DNA from: Schistocephalus solidus
Lineage: Eukaryota; Platyhelminthes; Cestoda; Diphyllobothriidea; Diphyllobothriidae
Assembly (NCBI GenBank): GCA_017591395.1
Contig: WEDG01000804.1
Location: forward strand, 1 to 64,000
Direction: 5' to 3'
Length of the DNA stretch: 64,000 nt
In this document: in pieces, positions 21,760 through 55,230 of the stretch
Position numbering within the stretch: the stretch's first letter is position 1
Layout of the letters: the number at the start of each line of letters is the position of its first letter
Program-made: the position numbers and the translations under genes
Notes under the pieces: generated by a model
The model's database searches: none
What the model was told of the DNA's origin: nothing
What the model saw: the letters and a program-made list of their open reading frames with translations, nothing else

Positions 21760-23590
21760 TAGTCACTCATGGTCCATTCTCACCATGTGGCCGCTCCATC
21801 GCAGTTGAACTTGCCTCAGCATGTCATGCATGCTGAGGATTCCGGTCCACTCCAGGACTTACGTGTCTGGGATCCTGTCTTGCCACCTCAGCTTCAGTAT
21901 TCTGCAGAGGCAGCTGAGATGGAAGTGATTCAGCTTCCTGGCTTGGTTTGAGTAGACAGTCCTGAACTCCGCTCCGTAAAGGAGTGTTGTCAAGACGACG
22001 GCCTTGTTCATCTTCAGTTTGGTGCTCAGGCGAATACCGTGGCGATTCCCCATGGAGGCTGGCATCTGGCCGAGGGCCTGAATGGCTTAGGAGATCCGTG
22101 GAGGAAACCTCGTCTTCGATTATCGTATTGCGAGAGGCCGTGCTTCCCAGATAAGCGCATTTTTTCACATTGTGAGTTGAGCGCCGTTCAAATTGATTCA
22201 GGAGCATTGCGTTACCCGCTGGGCAGCAGTTGGTGCATGATTATAATTTTGGCTGTACCGATTGTATATCCAAAATTGTCACAGTTTGCGGCGTAGAGGT
22301 CCATGCACCTTTGCGTGTCCTCCTTCGTCACGGTGTTAAGGGTGCGGTCGTCCACGAAGAGCAAGTCACGGACTGTAGTCGTAGACACACGCGTTGGGGC
22401 ATGCCTGCGCCGACTGCTGAGAAAGTGCCCATTATTTCTGTAGCCGATGCGGATCCCAGGGCGCTCCTCACGGTAGGCGTCCATCAGCATAGCCGAGAAC
22501 ATGAGACTTAAGAGTGTGGAAGCCAGTAAACAGCCATGCTTCACTATGTTGGTTACTGGGAATGCCTCGGACACTGTCCTGTTTTTAGTGACGCACGTTA
22601 TCATCCTGTCTTGAAGCTGACGAACCGAATAGCAGCATGAATTTCCACAAATCCTTCGTGATTAACCAAGTCAAAGGCTTTCGTCAGATCCATGAAGGTA
22701 GTGTAGAGGTGGGTTCGCATCTCCTCTTCTCATGTAGCAGGTATGTGGCGAAAACCATGTCAGTTAATCGCGGTGTTGTCGGAAGCCACATTGGCTTTCC
22801 TGGAGCAGTTAATTCTCTAATTGACCGATCAGACGATTGAGAAGGATACGAGTGAGGAACTTCCCGATGATGTTGAGCAACGAGATGCCTGCGTGATTAT
22901 CACAGAGTTGCTGGTTCCCCTTCCACATGTAGAGATGGACGATGGTCACGTCTTTTAAATCCTGAGGAAAATGTTCTTGGCATCACATCTCCTGGAAGAT
23001 TTTTGTTAGTTAGTCCATCAGCCGGCGCCCACTGTTCTTGTAGACTTCCGGTGGGATTGCGTCGAATCCCGGTGCTTTCACGCTGGAAATACGCTGCACG
23101 GCCCAGATGATTTCTGGTAGGGAAGGCGGCAGATGAAGGTCATTGTTCCTGTCCACTTGAGAGAGCCGGTCAATTGCAGCATCGGAGATGGCTGATAAGC
23201 AATAAGAGACACTTCTGAAATGCTTGACCTAATGCTTTAGAATTTAGGATTTCGTGGTCAACAGTGTTGTGCCATCAGAGCTGAACAACGATGCAATTCC
23301 CTTGATGCAGGGACCATTGATGGCCTTGATAGATTTGAAGAAACTTTTCATTTCATTACGGTCTACATACCCCTGGCTATTTCAGCCGTTCTGACCATCC
23401 AGACGTCCTGCATCTCCCGCAGCCTTTGCTGTACAAGGCGGCAGCTGCTTTGGTGGCTTAGTCTGAACGTCCATGTAGGCTTTGTGTAGTCCAGCGTCAT
23501 TGTCGTCAAACCAGTACTGGTGTTGACGGCGTAAACTCCGAGGGTGGTGAACTGGATGACATTTCGCAGTTGACACCATCGTGTCTCCAC
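21760..23590 (-). pseudogene. Reverse transcriptase region of the RTE-like element, broken
   Basis: Minus frame 22,604-22,212 reads PVTNIVKHGCLLASTLLSLMF, then LLFVDDRTLNT and CDNFGYTI. It is the palm region, with the usual QGCVLAPTLF and FADD boxes damaged to HGCLLASTLL and FVDD. Downstream, 22,065-21,859 has [34 protein letters not shown], the conserved RTE tail. 23,590-22,605 is the N-terminal RT half with many stops. The type is RTE rather than CR1: the thumb and tail motifs differ from elements A to E. Confidence 0.8.
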
Positions 23591-23705
23591 GGTGGCATTA
23601 TCATCTGGAGCATGCAGGCCCCCCAGTTTCTAGGTTATTTGGTTGCTGAAAATCAAAAGAGTGAGCAGGTAAATTTAACAAAAGAGTATTTAACTTACCT
23701 GGCAG

Positions 23706-24520
23706 TCACTTATATTTGGGCCTTCGTCGGGGTTGAAGTCGACGCCTCATCTTGGAGATGACGAGCCGGTGATCCATCCAATTATCGGTATCGCGGATCA
23801 CCTTGGTTACCAGCACGTCCTTTCGAACTCGCCTCAGGACGAGAACATAGTCCAAAAGATGCCAGCGCCGCGCCGAAGTGTGCATCCACGTGGCCTTATC
23901 CCGCGTCAGAAGGTGGCAGAATGTGTTGGTCAGAAGGAGATGGTTTTCCGCACAGGTCCGCAGAAGAAGGAGGCCGTTATCGATACAGCTACGGAGACTG
24001 TGGGGACCCAGCACTCTCTGCCAGGCAGCGTGGTCTGTCCCGACGCTTTCATTGAAGTCAAAAAGGACAATTAATTTGTCCACTTTTGGCACAGTCGCCA
24101 GCAGGGCATGCAGGTCCTCATAGAATTTGTCTTTCGCCGCAGCAGAGCTCGTCATTGGCGGAGCGTAGGTGCTGATGATGGTGGCGAACTGGTCTCCCCG
24201 AAGAGGCAGGCGGAGGCTCATCAAGCAATCATTGATACCCTGTGGAAGACAGGGTAGACGTTCCACGATGTCGTTCCGGATGGCAAAGGTGACACAAGCG
24301 TCGCGTTGCTCTGCCTTTGGCCGGTCGCTACAGAAGAAGGTGAACGCGGCATCCAACTCCTCCAGCTGACCCTGCTCAGAGAATCGGGTCTCGCTGAGAG
24401 CAGCAATGTCCACCTTATAGGGCACCAGTTCGCAAGCGACTAGCACCGTCCTCCGTTTCGGCCGATGTCTCCTCGGATTGTTTAAAAGAGAACGAACATT
24501 CCAGGCTGCTATTGTGAGCA
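23706..24520 (-). pseudogene. Endonuclease of the RTE-like element
   Basis: The 246-residue frame 24,446-23,706 reads [66 protein letters not shown] (GDFNA in active copies), [28 protein letters not shown] and [12 protein letters not shown]. The preceding minus-strand bases (24,510-24,447) read [12 protein letters not shown], the usual start of this endonuclease, in a different frame. The GDFNA change at a catalytic position and the shift indicate an inactive copy. Confidence 0.88.
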
Positions 24521-25050
24521 GACAGACACATGCAGCGCGGAGGGTATGCCGCGGGAGATGAGGACGAAGGTATTGTTAGTTGTTTGAGTTTTACAACCAC
24601 GTATTTTGTGATTTACGAACAATGGCCAGCTGCATTTGTTTAGGGAACCTTTTCTAGTCCTTTCCTCCGTGAGTATGCTAGTAGTGCTCTCCCTAAAAAG
24701 GGCTTCTCGGAAATCCCAGATGTCTGCCGAACTCCACTATGGTTCAGGGTTTTATTTTAGTGGGAGATCGACCCGAATTAGCCTGGGCCGCCTACGGGGT
24801 TGCTGTCGCGTCCATCCTAGAACTTTTTGAAGGGGAAGGTGGGATATTCTGGAGTCAGACATACCAGGTGTGGAGGCACACACAGCCTCTGAGAACCTCA
24901 CCTGGTTTATTCCGCTGTTCGCGACAGTTGCCCGGAGCGAAGCCTTTGGCAAGAGCCTAGCTATGAGGAGCCACAGGTGAAATAAGGTACCAGATAGAGG
25001 CAGCCACATCAGCATTCCCCACCCGTACGAGACAAATGGAGTGACCAAAT
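24521..25050 (-). other. Probable 5' UTR of the RTE-like element
   Basis: It lies directly upstream of the endonuclease start on the minus strand. A 98-residue open frame (25,048-24,752) is present but shows no recognised domain. No host gene is seen. Confidence 0.35.
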
Positions 25051-25111
25051 GCTGTCTAGGTGGTGCTACCCCTAACTACTACTCCCTAAACCCCAATAAA
25101 TACGACATTTC

Positions 25112-25275
25112 AACCGTCGATTTCGACGATGTCCACCATATGCTCCACGGAATGGTGGTGCAGGGATGGTGACGCGCGTGATTTAGTTTAAAGTGATAGA
25201 CTTGCGCTGCATCTACCGCAATCTCTCTTCCGTCCCCACCTGAACCCTGTGTGTGGTGCTACCTCTTACTAGAAT
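25112..25275 (-). repeat. Dispersed repeat R1, copy b (end fragment)
   Basis: The segment gtcgatttcgacgatgtcc followed by accatatgctccacggaatg matches the 3' terminal hairpin and tail of R1 seen at 56,400-56,475. Only about 160 bp is present, adjoining the 5' side of the RTE-like element. Confidence 0.65.
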
Positions 25276-25279
25276 CCTC

Positions 25280-26430
25280 TACACTTCAGAACCCGTATTA
25301 ATATATAATACTGGGCTTGTGTCCCGCAAATGGGGTCTCCTAGTATCACTACAGTTCTCCTAGACATTTCATATTGAACCTCATTTCTAATAACATCAAA
25401 CTACGAATAAGAAAGTATGTCCCTGAAACTGTGGTGAATTCTTTACTTTCTCAGTGTCTTCAGTTGACTGCCCATAAATGCACATTTCGTTCGATGTGTT
25501 TGGTAAAACCTTCAAAATAAGATATTTCGTAAAAGCATTTACCGAAGTAGTTACTTTTTGGGCATTCTTTCTAATGCAGACGGCCGTCTAGGTCATATTT
25601 GTAGACTCACTCAAACGTAAAAACTCGCTGCCGTGAAAACGAACGTCCACAACAAAAGCCGGGATAATAAATGCCTATATTAAGTTACAAAACTTTCTAT
25701 AATAAGTTACCATTTTAAAAAGTGCTGTTATTAGATGGTTCGCTGTGGAATGACTGCGTACTTCACGTTTTTGCAAAGCGAAGTAAAGGAAAAAGAAATC
25801 ACTTTCCTCACTAAATTAAAGAACTCACTTTCCTCACTAAATTAAAGAACTAACTTTACTCTTTCTAATGGAGGGTTTTTCGATATATTTAAAGAATAAT
25901 TAATATAATAATAATATAATAATAATAATATAATTAAAGAACTCAGTTTCCTCTTTCTATTGGAGGGTTTTTCGATATATTTGCTAACTTCTCAGTCCAC
26001 TTCTAAGATTACGAACGAACAAGAGAGTAATCGAATATATACTAAGATTTTGTGATAAAATGTCAATATTCTGCAACATTTGTTTCAAGTTTCCTTATTC
26101 GTTTATAGTCAACTGCAGACCGAAATTGTCTTGACAGGCTTCGCGTACGCCATGACAGCGAAAAGTGGTGGCCTACCATCGCGTCTCGTATATATGCACG
26201 TTTAAGATTCTAATTATCGGTGTGGTAAAAAAAATACATTCACACAAGTTTATGACAGCATTTATTGGTAAAAAACGTCATAAATTTGCAAAACTTAATT
26301 TTAAGACTAAATGTAACCTTGTTTTTCCGAAAACAACGTGATCTATCGAACCGGCATTCACCTGATTTTTTTGGAAACAAAAAAATTTTCCGTTCTCTGA
26401 AGGGATATATTCCAATTTTTTCCGGCGTAT
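25280..26430. other. AT-rich non-coding stretch with small tandem repeats
   Basis: No gene seen. At 25,800-25,985 a 25-bp unit (aaagaactcactttcctcac...) occurs in tandem, followed by a block around gagggtttttcgatatattt that is repeated after an (AAT)n-like tract (25,865-25,985). Confidence 0.45.
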
Positions 26431-26486
26431 ATTAATGTTCATTCATTGTACTGCGCACCAAAGCAAAATGCTGTGATCCGTAGCTT

Positions 26487-26665
26487 TTAATAGCGTAAAA
26501 AAATTCCTGTATAGCAAGAAACGTCGGATTTTGCCCAATTTTGCCCCGTTTTTCCTTGAATAAACTGAACTGCCCCGTTTTTGAGCTGTACCTTATAATA
26601 GCGTACACAAATTCCGGGATGGCAAGAAACGTCAGATTTTGCCCCATATAGCCCCGTTTTCCCAT
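26487..26665. repeat. Tandem pair of about 75-bp units
   Basis: Two copies of a block containing atagcgta...attcc, ggcaagaaacgtc, gattttgccc and gccccgttttt, at about 26,487-26,560 and 26,595-26,665, with a short spacer between. The unit has no recognised identity. Confidence 0.6.
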
Positions 26666-26864
26666 TACTTAACCAACCTGAAGTGAACTCTTTATTAGTT
26701 AACAGCTTTTTTTGCATCAATTTAATACAAAAAAACAGAAGTAACAACTTAAAATGCCTGCCCTGCTACTACCACAGACCCTGGTATACACATTTCATGA
26801 GTTGGGCAAAATCTACTGTTCATATTGAGTTTGAACGCTTCAATTTACTGCCAAAATCTCAGAT

Positions 26865-27185
26865 ACGTGTTTCGTCGATATGCTGCAGCTGCATGGCACA
26901 GCTGCAAGTGGTTCGGATCACCAGTGGGTCCCCCAGCCACTGGACTGAATGCAAGGTCCGAGTTATCCTGTCAGTTGGCAACCATTCAGATCACGACCTT
27001 AACCGATCCTTGGTAGTCTGAAGGGCGTCAGATTCTTTATAGCAAGAAAAATACACTCGCTATTCCCATTCCCAGCCCCCAGCCACTGCCCGAGCTGCTC
27101 AGTTATCTGGTGCACGGAATGGGTGCAGTAGCTGTCATAGTTAATGATCTTGTCCATTCGTGCGAAACACTTCCTAACTCCGGGT
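26865..27185 (-). repeat. Dispersed repeat R1, copy c (partial, diverged)
   Basis: Landmarks gtccgagttatcctgtcagt and ttggcaaccattcagatcac, and then agctgctcagttatctgg, correspond to the middle of R1 copy a. Ends are not recognisable. Confidence 0.55.
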
Positions 27186-28426
27186 ACCCTTCAAGCCTGC
27201 AATCCATAAGCCAAATCATCAAGTCAACTACGTAACCCCTTTCCTGGACTCGTCAAATCAAAAATTGTCTAGTCCCTCCTAAAGACGCTTTAACTTAAAT
27301 CTTCGCTCCACAAACGAATCGAAGCAAGAGCGGTCAACAGGGTTCTTTTTTTCTCCAATTTTTTTTCTCTTGTGAAGTTCACTCTTACCCGTAATCTACA
27401 CTCTGGGAGGAAAAAGATATGCTATCATCGTGTGCCATGGTCACAAAAACACACAAAGAGGAAGCCGAGTGCCTATGCTGCCAAAATTTACTCATACGCA
27501 GCAGGTGCCAATGGCACACACCGGTTCCAGTCATACATTCGCTAGTAGTTTAGTCTAAGATAGGCTGTAGCAACCTGTGGTCCTCTGCTTGTCTGATTTC
27601 TGGTTGTCTAGGCAGTAGTACTTGCAACAATCGACGCTGGATACTACGACACCTGAAAGTATTTTGAGGATCCATATCCAAACGGTGACAATAATTAACG
27701 CTCGAGGGATGCTCTTTGTCAGCAGAGATTCGAAAGAATCGCATTCTTCAGTAGACGGTTCCTTCTGGTTCACTGCACGAAATACTGCGAGATAAAAGCA
27801 ACACTACATTTTCCCAGTCGTGAATGATCCCCGAAACAACTCAGTCTTCTTCCATCACGAAAATTTCAAATGTCCAGTCAGCGTCTCCAGTGAGGTTTTG
27901 ACTATGTCATCGGCACCGCACATTTTAACAAACGTCTCGCAAGGGTGATGTAAACGCGAGTATAAGTGATTGAGCAGCCATGCAACGGCAGCCATCTACA
28001 TCGCAACTGAGTGTGCTGAGAAAGAAGGCTAACTCAGTGTAGAATTCATTCTACCTTACCTTTTTCTTGTATTTGTGGCCTGTCTAAACCTTTAGGTTAA
28101 CTGCTGTACGAAATTGGCACGTAAAAGCTCCCGTCTAACGTGTGCCACGTGTATGAACGGCGAGGTATCAATCAGTGCATTTTCGTGAACAACCTGCTTT
28201 TGGATGCCGCATGTGAATAGGAAGTGCAACGTCGTATTTTCAGAATGACGGTGGTAAAAGTTAAACGCACCCGGGAATATTATACCAAATTACTACTACT
28301 TTATCACAATAAGTAGGCAGTTATGTATAAATGCGGGTAAGACACGAAAGAGCACCCGCGTAACAGCACATGCTGCCCGACTGCCGTAAGCACAGCAAAG
28401 ATGGGAGGAGCAGATAGAAAAAATGC
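27186..28426. other. Intergenic stretch, nothing recognised
   Basis: No coding pattern, RNA gene or repeat shared with the rest of the window was seen. It lies downstream of the DCC-like gene's 3' end. Confidence 0.4.
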
Positions 28427-28432
28427 TTTATT
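28427..28432 (-). terminator. Poly(A) signal of the DCC-like gene (AATAAA)
   Basis: AATAAA on the minus strand, 331 nt after the stop codon at 28,763-28,765. It is the first exact match downstream of the stop, giving a 3' UTR of roughly 350 nt. Confidence 0.55.
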
Positions 28433-28762
28433 TTAAAAGAAGTCTCTTCAGCAATCGACTATAACAGTGTGTCAGTGCGGACACACTATAGAGCGCGGTG
28501 TACTTTGAGTAAAGTTAGGTTGTCGCAGGAATGGTATCTCTGCTGTCGCTAGTACAAGAGTTTGGAAGAAAAGGCCAGAGATTATATAATGCGAGGATGA
28601 AGGTGCGAGGGTATGGGAGCAATGGTTGGGATAGCAAGAGTATGTTGGGGCAAAAACTGTTTTTTTTTCGCGCATCTATATATATAGGTCTGTACGGAAG
28701 TATGGGGGGGTCGATGGTGCTTCTACGCTGGGAAGAGAGAAGGAGGACAAACAACGGGCGCT

Positions 28763-50277
<21,515 letters not shown>

Positions 50278-51079
50278 CTAAAGAAAGAGAGAGAAGGGTG
50301 GATAAGCGAGGACAAAACCCACTTTCCCGGTCGACCTAGAAATGCCCCTCTTCTTGCCCCTAGAATGACCGACTTCTGATGGAAGTGTAAAACGGACGAT
50401 TCCAACCCTGAGGCAGTGGCCAGAGAGTCGGTTTTTGGCGGGCCAAGCAGATCAAAGTCTCGCAAGCCACGATGTAGAAAAGAGGCCTAACCGAGCAGGT
50501 TAATCGCGAGTTCTTTAGATAGTCGTGGGATGCAACAGTTGCTAGGGCTTTTAAGCGCAGATGAGATGTCAAAATGCCTACACCTGTCTTCTTCGCCAGA
50601 CTCGGGGAACAGAGACCCACAAAGAAGCAAGCTGATATGCCTATTTTTAATCTCATGCTGTGATGAAGGTCATAAAATTAACGATATGGATGCTAGGTTG
50701 GTCTACATTGCATCCTAAATGATGCGCGTACTTCTATGATCCGCTTCACATTTTTCCGCGCCAATACAGAGTAGGATGAATCTACCAACTTACTTTATTT
50801 CGGTATGTTTAGCTCATTCGGTTTGCGAAAAGGACTATGTAATACGCGAATTTGGACTTTCACGAGCGCTGTGGACTTTAAAGTTGCCATTATCGGACTG
50901 AAGGTCATCGAAGAGCTGGGTTATTATAAGCGCTGGCTTGGGTAATGATTTGGATTTTGGGTTCAGGTTAGGTTTGAGTTAATGGCTTACGATTAGGAGT
51001 TGGGGTGAGGGTTTTAAGACTCGAGTTTAGGTTACGATTGCGTTGGACTTTTTCCTAAAGACTTATGGCTTAAGGGTGC
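50278..51079. other. No gene seen
   Basis: It lies immediately upstream of the first confident DCC-like exon and is presumably intron. A T-rich tract is followed by unassigned sequence; from about 50,930 there are repeated ggttaggtttgag-like motifs. Confidence 0.35.
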
Positions 51080-51893
51080 CCTCATTGCAAGTTGATACAC
51101 TTAAGACTATCACTGTTTCCTAGAGGTTGCCACTTTAAAGGCTACCGAATGACGCTATATGCCTGATCATGCCGGCAACCCAGTGTTGTGAGCTGAGCGG
51201 CTGGCCAGTGGGCTTGGAGTCAGACGGTGATGGCCTGGTTTTGGTATTCCTGGTCTTAGTGTCAAGGGGACCAGGTTTTGCTGTGGCGTGCGAAGATGGA
51301 TTCACTGGCCTTCTCAGTCACTGCGCCCACTCCCGCATCAGATCGCTTTCCGACTCTGACGGTGGTCTGATTGTGGAGGTGGGGGAGAGGATGAGGTCAA
51401 CAGCTCATCGCATTTCCTCACTATCAATAAGGTGATGTGTTTGAAGCTTTCGTGGTTCGCTACAAGTCGTGGCTTGGAAGGTTGCCAACTGACGGGATAA
51501 CTTGGACCATGTGGTCAGCCAAATGTGTGTACACTTGTGCACAATGGACAACTGGCGGACTAAGAGTTAGGCTGCAATGAATCCTTCTTACTGTGGCCTT
51601 TATGACATTCCCACTCAGCTGGGATCCTAGTCGCCCCTCTCTTGTGTTATTGTGTCTTTGTTTTGTCTTGGACCAAAGTGCGTGAGCCTGTGCCCTCTCC
51701 CATCTCCGGTCTTCTTGACTCTGTCTTAACATCGGGCACAGGTGGGGGGGAGTGGAGCAGAGAGTGAGGTAGATGCCCCGCAAGTCTGCGCTCACTATAA
51801 TCCCGTGACGTTCACCATCCTTGCACCACCCTGCTGTTGAGCATACGCTGGAGGGCGTTGGACTACGACGATCGAACTGTCGAGTAAATGGTT
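51080..51893 (+). repeat. Dispersed repeat R1, copy f
   Basis: Two-part structure as in copy d: gcaagttgatacacttaaga and gtgagctgagcggctggcca in the first half; ggttgccaactgacgggata and tggacaactggcggactaag in the second; end with gcatacgctggagggcgttg and gactacgacgatcgaactg. Confidence 0.75.
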
Positions 51894-52177
51894 CGGGTTA
51901 CCCATGATAGGCACGGCCACGTTTGGCTTTCGGCTTGTAGGTAACTAAACTTTTTCCAGTGGGTTTACATACCCCACTCTATCCATTTAACTCCTTAGCT
52001 AGATCACTTATAGATCCATTCTGTCTGCCTCCAAAGCAAGTGGTATAGACAACTGGATGACAAATTGTCCCATGAACACTAGGTAGTTGACAGGTTCGGG
52101 AAGAGGGAGTGAGGCCGTTAATTGGAAATCCTTCCTCATGACAATTCAACCTAATCGTGACGCGTTTGAGTTTATAA

Positions 52178-52514
52178 CGACGCGTCAAGTGTTGTGGCTT
52201 GGAAGGCTACCACCTGACGGGATACTTCAGGACTAAGAGACAGGCTGCGATGCCGCTTTCACAATTTGGTCATTAAGACATTCCCAATCATGTAGTTTTC
52301 ACAAGGTCGTGCGTGGCACTCGTAAACGGGTTTTCTAATTTTGTCAACCACTGTGTCTGCACAAACTTCCGGTCACCTTGAGAGTCTTTTGTCCTCACAA
52401 CAAGCCGGTTGAGGGAGTCGAAAGTGCATTAGATGCCGTGCAAATCTGCTTCGCTCCCGAACCGTTGGGCTTACGCGTTCGATGTCATCGATTATAATGG
52501 TTGAATTGTTGACA
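52178..52514 (+). repeat. Dispersed repeat R1, copy g (second half only, diverged)
   Basis: It begins gacgcgtcaagtgttgtggc, ttggaaggctaccacctgac and ends near gatgtcatcgattataatgg. It matches one half-unit of the dimeric R1. Confidence 0.55.
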
Positions 52515-54349
52515 AACTTGCCAAGTGACGTTCACAGAATCAGCGAAGGCCTAAACTGAGAGTCAGGAGCAGAACCCAACCGCTTCGATTTCAAAATTAA
52601 ACTGAATTTTTTGAATGCGCTAAGATGACTGTGTAATGAGTTGATTCGCATCAAGGAGAACGCGCCAAGTACAAATAGGACCGTCTCCAAATTTCGTTGT
52701 AGAATGTCAGGGCGCAATTCTGAGATGCTGAATTTAGTCTGTTAAGAAGGTTAAGATTTCTTCGGAACATTTAGTTTCCCAGGACGATAGCATCATCTCA
52801 AGATATATCAGTCAGAACTTCTTTCCAAGTGCCTGCAGAAACCTCTCAACAAAAAGTGACTGCTTAATTATGATCAATTTTTTTCATTGGTTTGATATGA
52901 TTTAATCAATTAAAAATATTTACTACACATCGTACATAAAAAGTTACTTTCTTGAACGCAATTCGCAGAAAATTACGTCTTCTCCTAATTTTATTTCTGA
53001 AGAAATTGTATTTTTCTATTTCAATAAAGTTTCTAATTATCAGATTTTTAAGATCCTGTAATTTCCATTCATAAAATATTTTACCTATCCATGTATTAGT
53101 GCTACTTGTAAAGTGTACAAAAATGGTCAACATATATTGAAAAATTGTATGAGCTTACAGAAATGTGCGATTTTTCTTGGGGGTGCATGCAGTTTGGAAA
53201 CCCTAAATGCAAGTGTAACGACAGGTCGGGTTCGAAATTATTTGACAATCGTGAAAGTTTTCTAAAACCGAAGCATACCATTTCTTCAAATATACTATAA
53301 GGAGACGTAATTACCTCCATGTTTCCTATTACAAATTTGTAAAGTTATATGGGTATAACAAAGAAATGAAATAATACTTATGAATTAAGTAATAATTTTG
53401 CAGGCGGCCGGTGAGAAGGTCATTCAAAAGCCGACACCCTAACGTGACTGAAGTGTCTTGGGATTAAGTTGCCCGATAAGTAGTAGTATGACACTAATTA
53501 AGCAATCACAAACACAATAGAATTTCCCTTAAAATTTCGTGAGATTGGGCATCTACTGTGTAGGCCATGAAGCCAACCGAGACACATGGCAAATTGGCGT
53601 TGTACGGCAAATGTCACCGTAATCACAAACTTTAGCAGGCCCCTGGTTGAAGGCGGCTGCCGCTGGGAGAAGCGATAGGTGGGCCACCCGAACAACGGAG
53701 AAGTGTTAGGTGAAACACGACGCAAACCCCACCTACCTGATCGTTTGCGGTGCGGCTTTTGAGAATACCAAACGTCAGGAATCAGCTCCCTGAAGGACCT
53801 AAAGTAGAGGCAAAAACACACAATAGATATTTCATGCAAACAGCGCCCATTTTGTGGAATGGCAACATAAAATTGGGCAGCAAAGAAATAGCGCGGAGAG
53901 TGGTGGGCCGGTCGAAATGCGGATAGGTGTGTAGGGTGATGTCAAACTTAAATGGACAGAGCGAAATCCTGGATTTCATGGTACTGAAGGCTTTCCGACA
54001 GTCGCAACACAGCTAGCTACTTCAAATGAACAAAAATCCCTTTTTTCACCGTCCCCTTTCTCTTCTCGTTTTTCGATGCACATAAAAAAGGCGATTATTC
54101 TACCAAGAAAGTTGTGACAAATTGGCCTTTCGGATCCTCTGTTTTTGCAGAAAATGTCATCTCTCGAAGACAGCATTTGAAAAATGATAACATTTCGGGT
54201 GATAAAGTAGAGAAGGGGAAGTATTTGAGACCCACAGGTGCAGAAAAATCTTCGAAGGTTTCTTAAGTCACCTTTTATATGAAAAACACTCCAAATGATT
54301 AGAAGCATACCGCACCTGAGGTAATTCATGAAATAGGGTCAAGTTTACA
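52515..54349. other. No confident gene; one possible upstream exon of the DCC-like gene
   Basis: AT-rich. On the minus strand 53,737-53,798 is a 62-nt open segment between an acceptor (TTTAG) and a donor (GTAGGT) with entry phase 2 and exit phase 1. It reads SFRELIPDVWYSQKP, HRKRS and would join exon 1 in frame. No domain signature supports it. Nothing else seen. Confidence 0.25.
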
Positions 54350-55224
54350 AAAATGTCTAATCAATCGGAGACCGGCCCAAATCTTGCGACCGACACTTGA
54401 AAGTAATGATGAAGGGCCTTCAGCTAGATGAGAATACTATGTTGGGTAAAAGTATATATATATATCGGGGAAATAATTTCTGAAATTATTAAGTGCAGGA
54501 CATGGAGTCAGGTGATTCGGACATGACGTTTTAGAGTAAGACCCTACATTTTCAATGAAACTTTGGGTCGAGACAATCAACCAATGTGAATAACCACGCA
54601 CTGATTCTACAAACAGTAGTACTACAAAGTTGTATGAATCTTATATGACAAAGACATTATACCGTACTTCCGACATAGGTACTAGATAAAACGTTATGTC
54701 CGAATCACCTGAATCCATGTCCTGCAATTAATAATTTCAGAAATTATTTCCGCGATTATTCTCTGGAGTCCATATACCAGAAACTGCATAGAGAACGCTG
54801 GGGGACCCACTGAGAAGCCGAACCCCTCGTTGCTGCGTCACGCAGCAGCAGAAACATCGGCGAAAAACGTGTCTGGGCTTTTAGCTAGTACCTAGGTCGG
54901 AAGTACGGTATAATGTCTTTGTCATATAAGATTCATACAACTTGTAGTACTACTTGTTTGTAGAATGGGCATTGCGTGGTTATTCCACATTGGTTGATTG
55001 TCTTCGACCCAAAGTTTCATTGAAATGTAGGGTCTTACTCTAAAACGTCATGTCCGAATCACCTGACTCCATGTCCTGCACTTAATAATTTCAGAAATTA
55101 TTTCCCCGATATATATATATACTTTTACCCAACATAGTATTCTCATCTAGCTGAAGGCCCTTCATCATTACTTTCAAGTGTCGGTCGCAAGATTTGGGCC
55201 GGTCTCCGATTGATTAGACATTTT
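54350..55224. mobile_element. Inverted-repeat (foldback) element with arms of about 355 bp
   Basis: The left arm starts aaaatgtctaatcaatcgga (54,350) and the right arm (to 55,224) is its near-perfect reverse complement, ending tccgattgattagacatttt. The arms include the motif gtattctcatctagctgaag, a (TA)5-6 run and gtcatgtccgaatcacctga. The centre (about 54,700-54,867) has a further partial copy of the arm sequence and a unique block (ctggagtccatataccagaa to cgtgtctgggctt). It has no coding capacity. It looks like a non-autonomous foldback or MITE-like element; target-site duplications are not evident. Confidence 0.8.
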
Positions 55225-55230
55225 GCGCAG

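Noticed and set aside
22039..24369. Plus-strand frames opposite the RTE-like element (for example 23,733-24,074)
   Set aside because: Shadows of the minus-strand endonuclease and RT, which show clear motifs.
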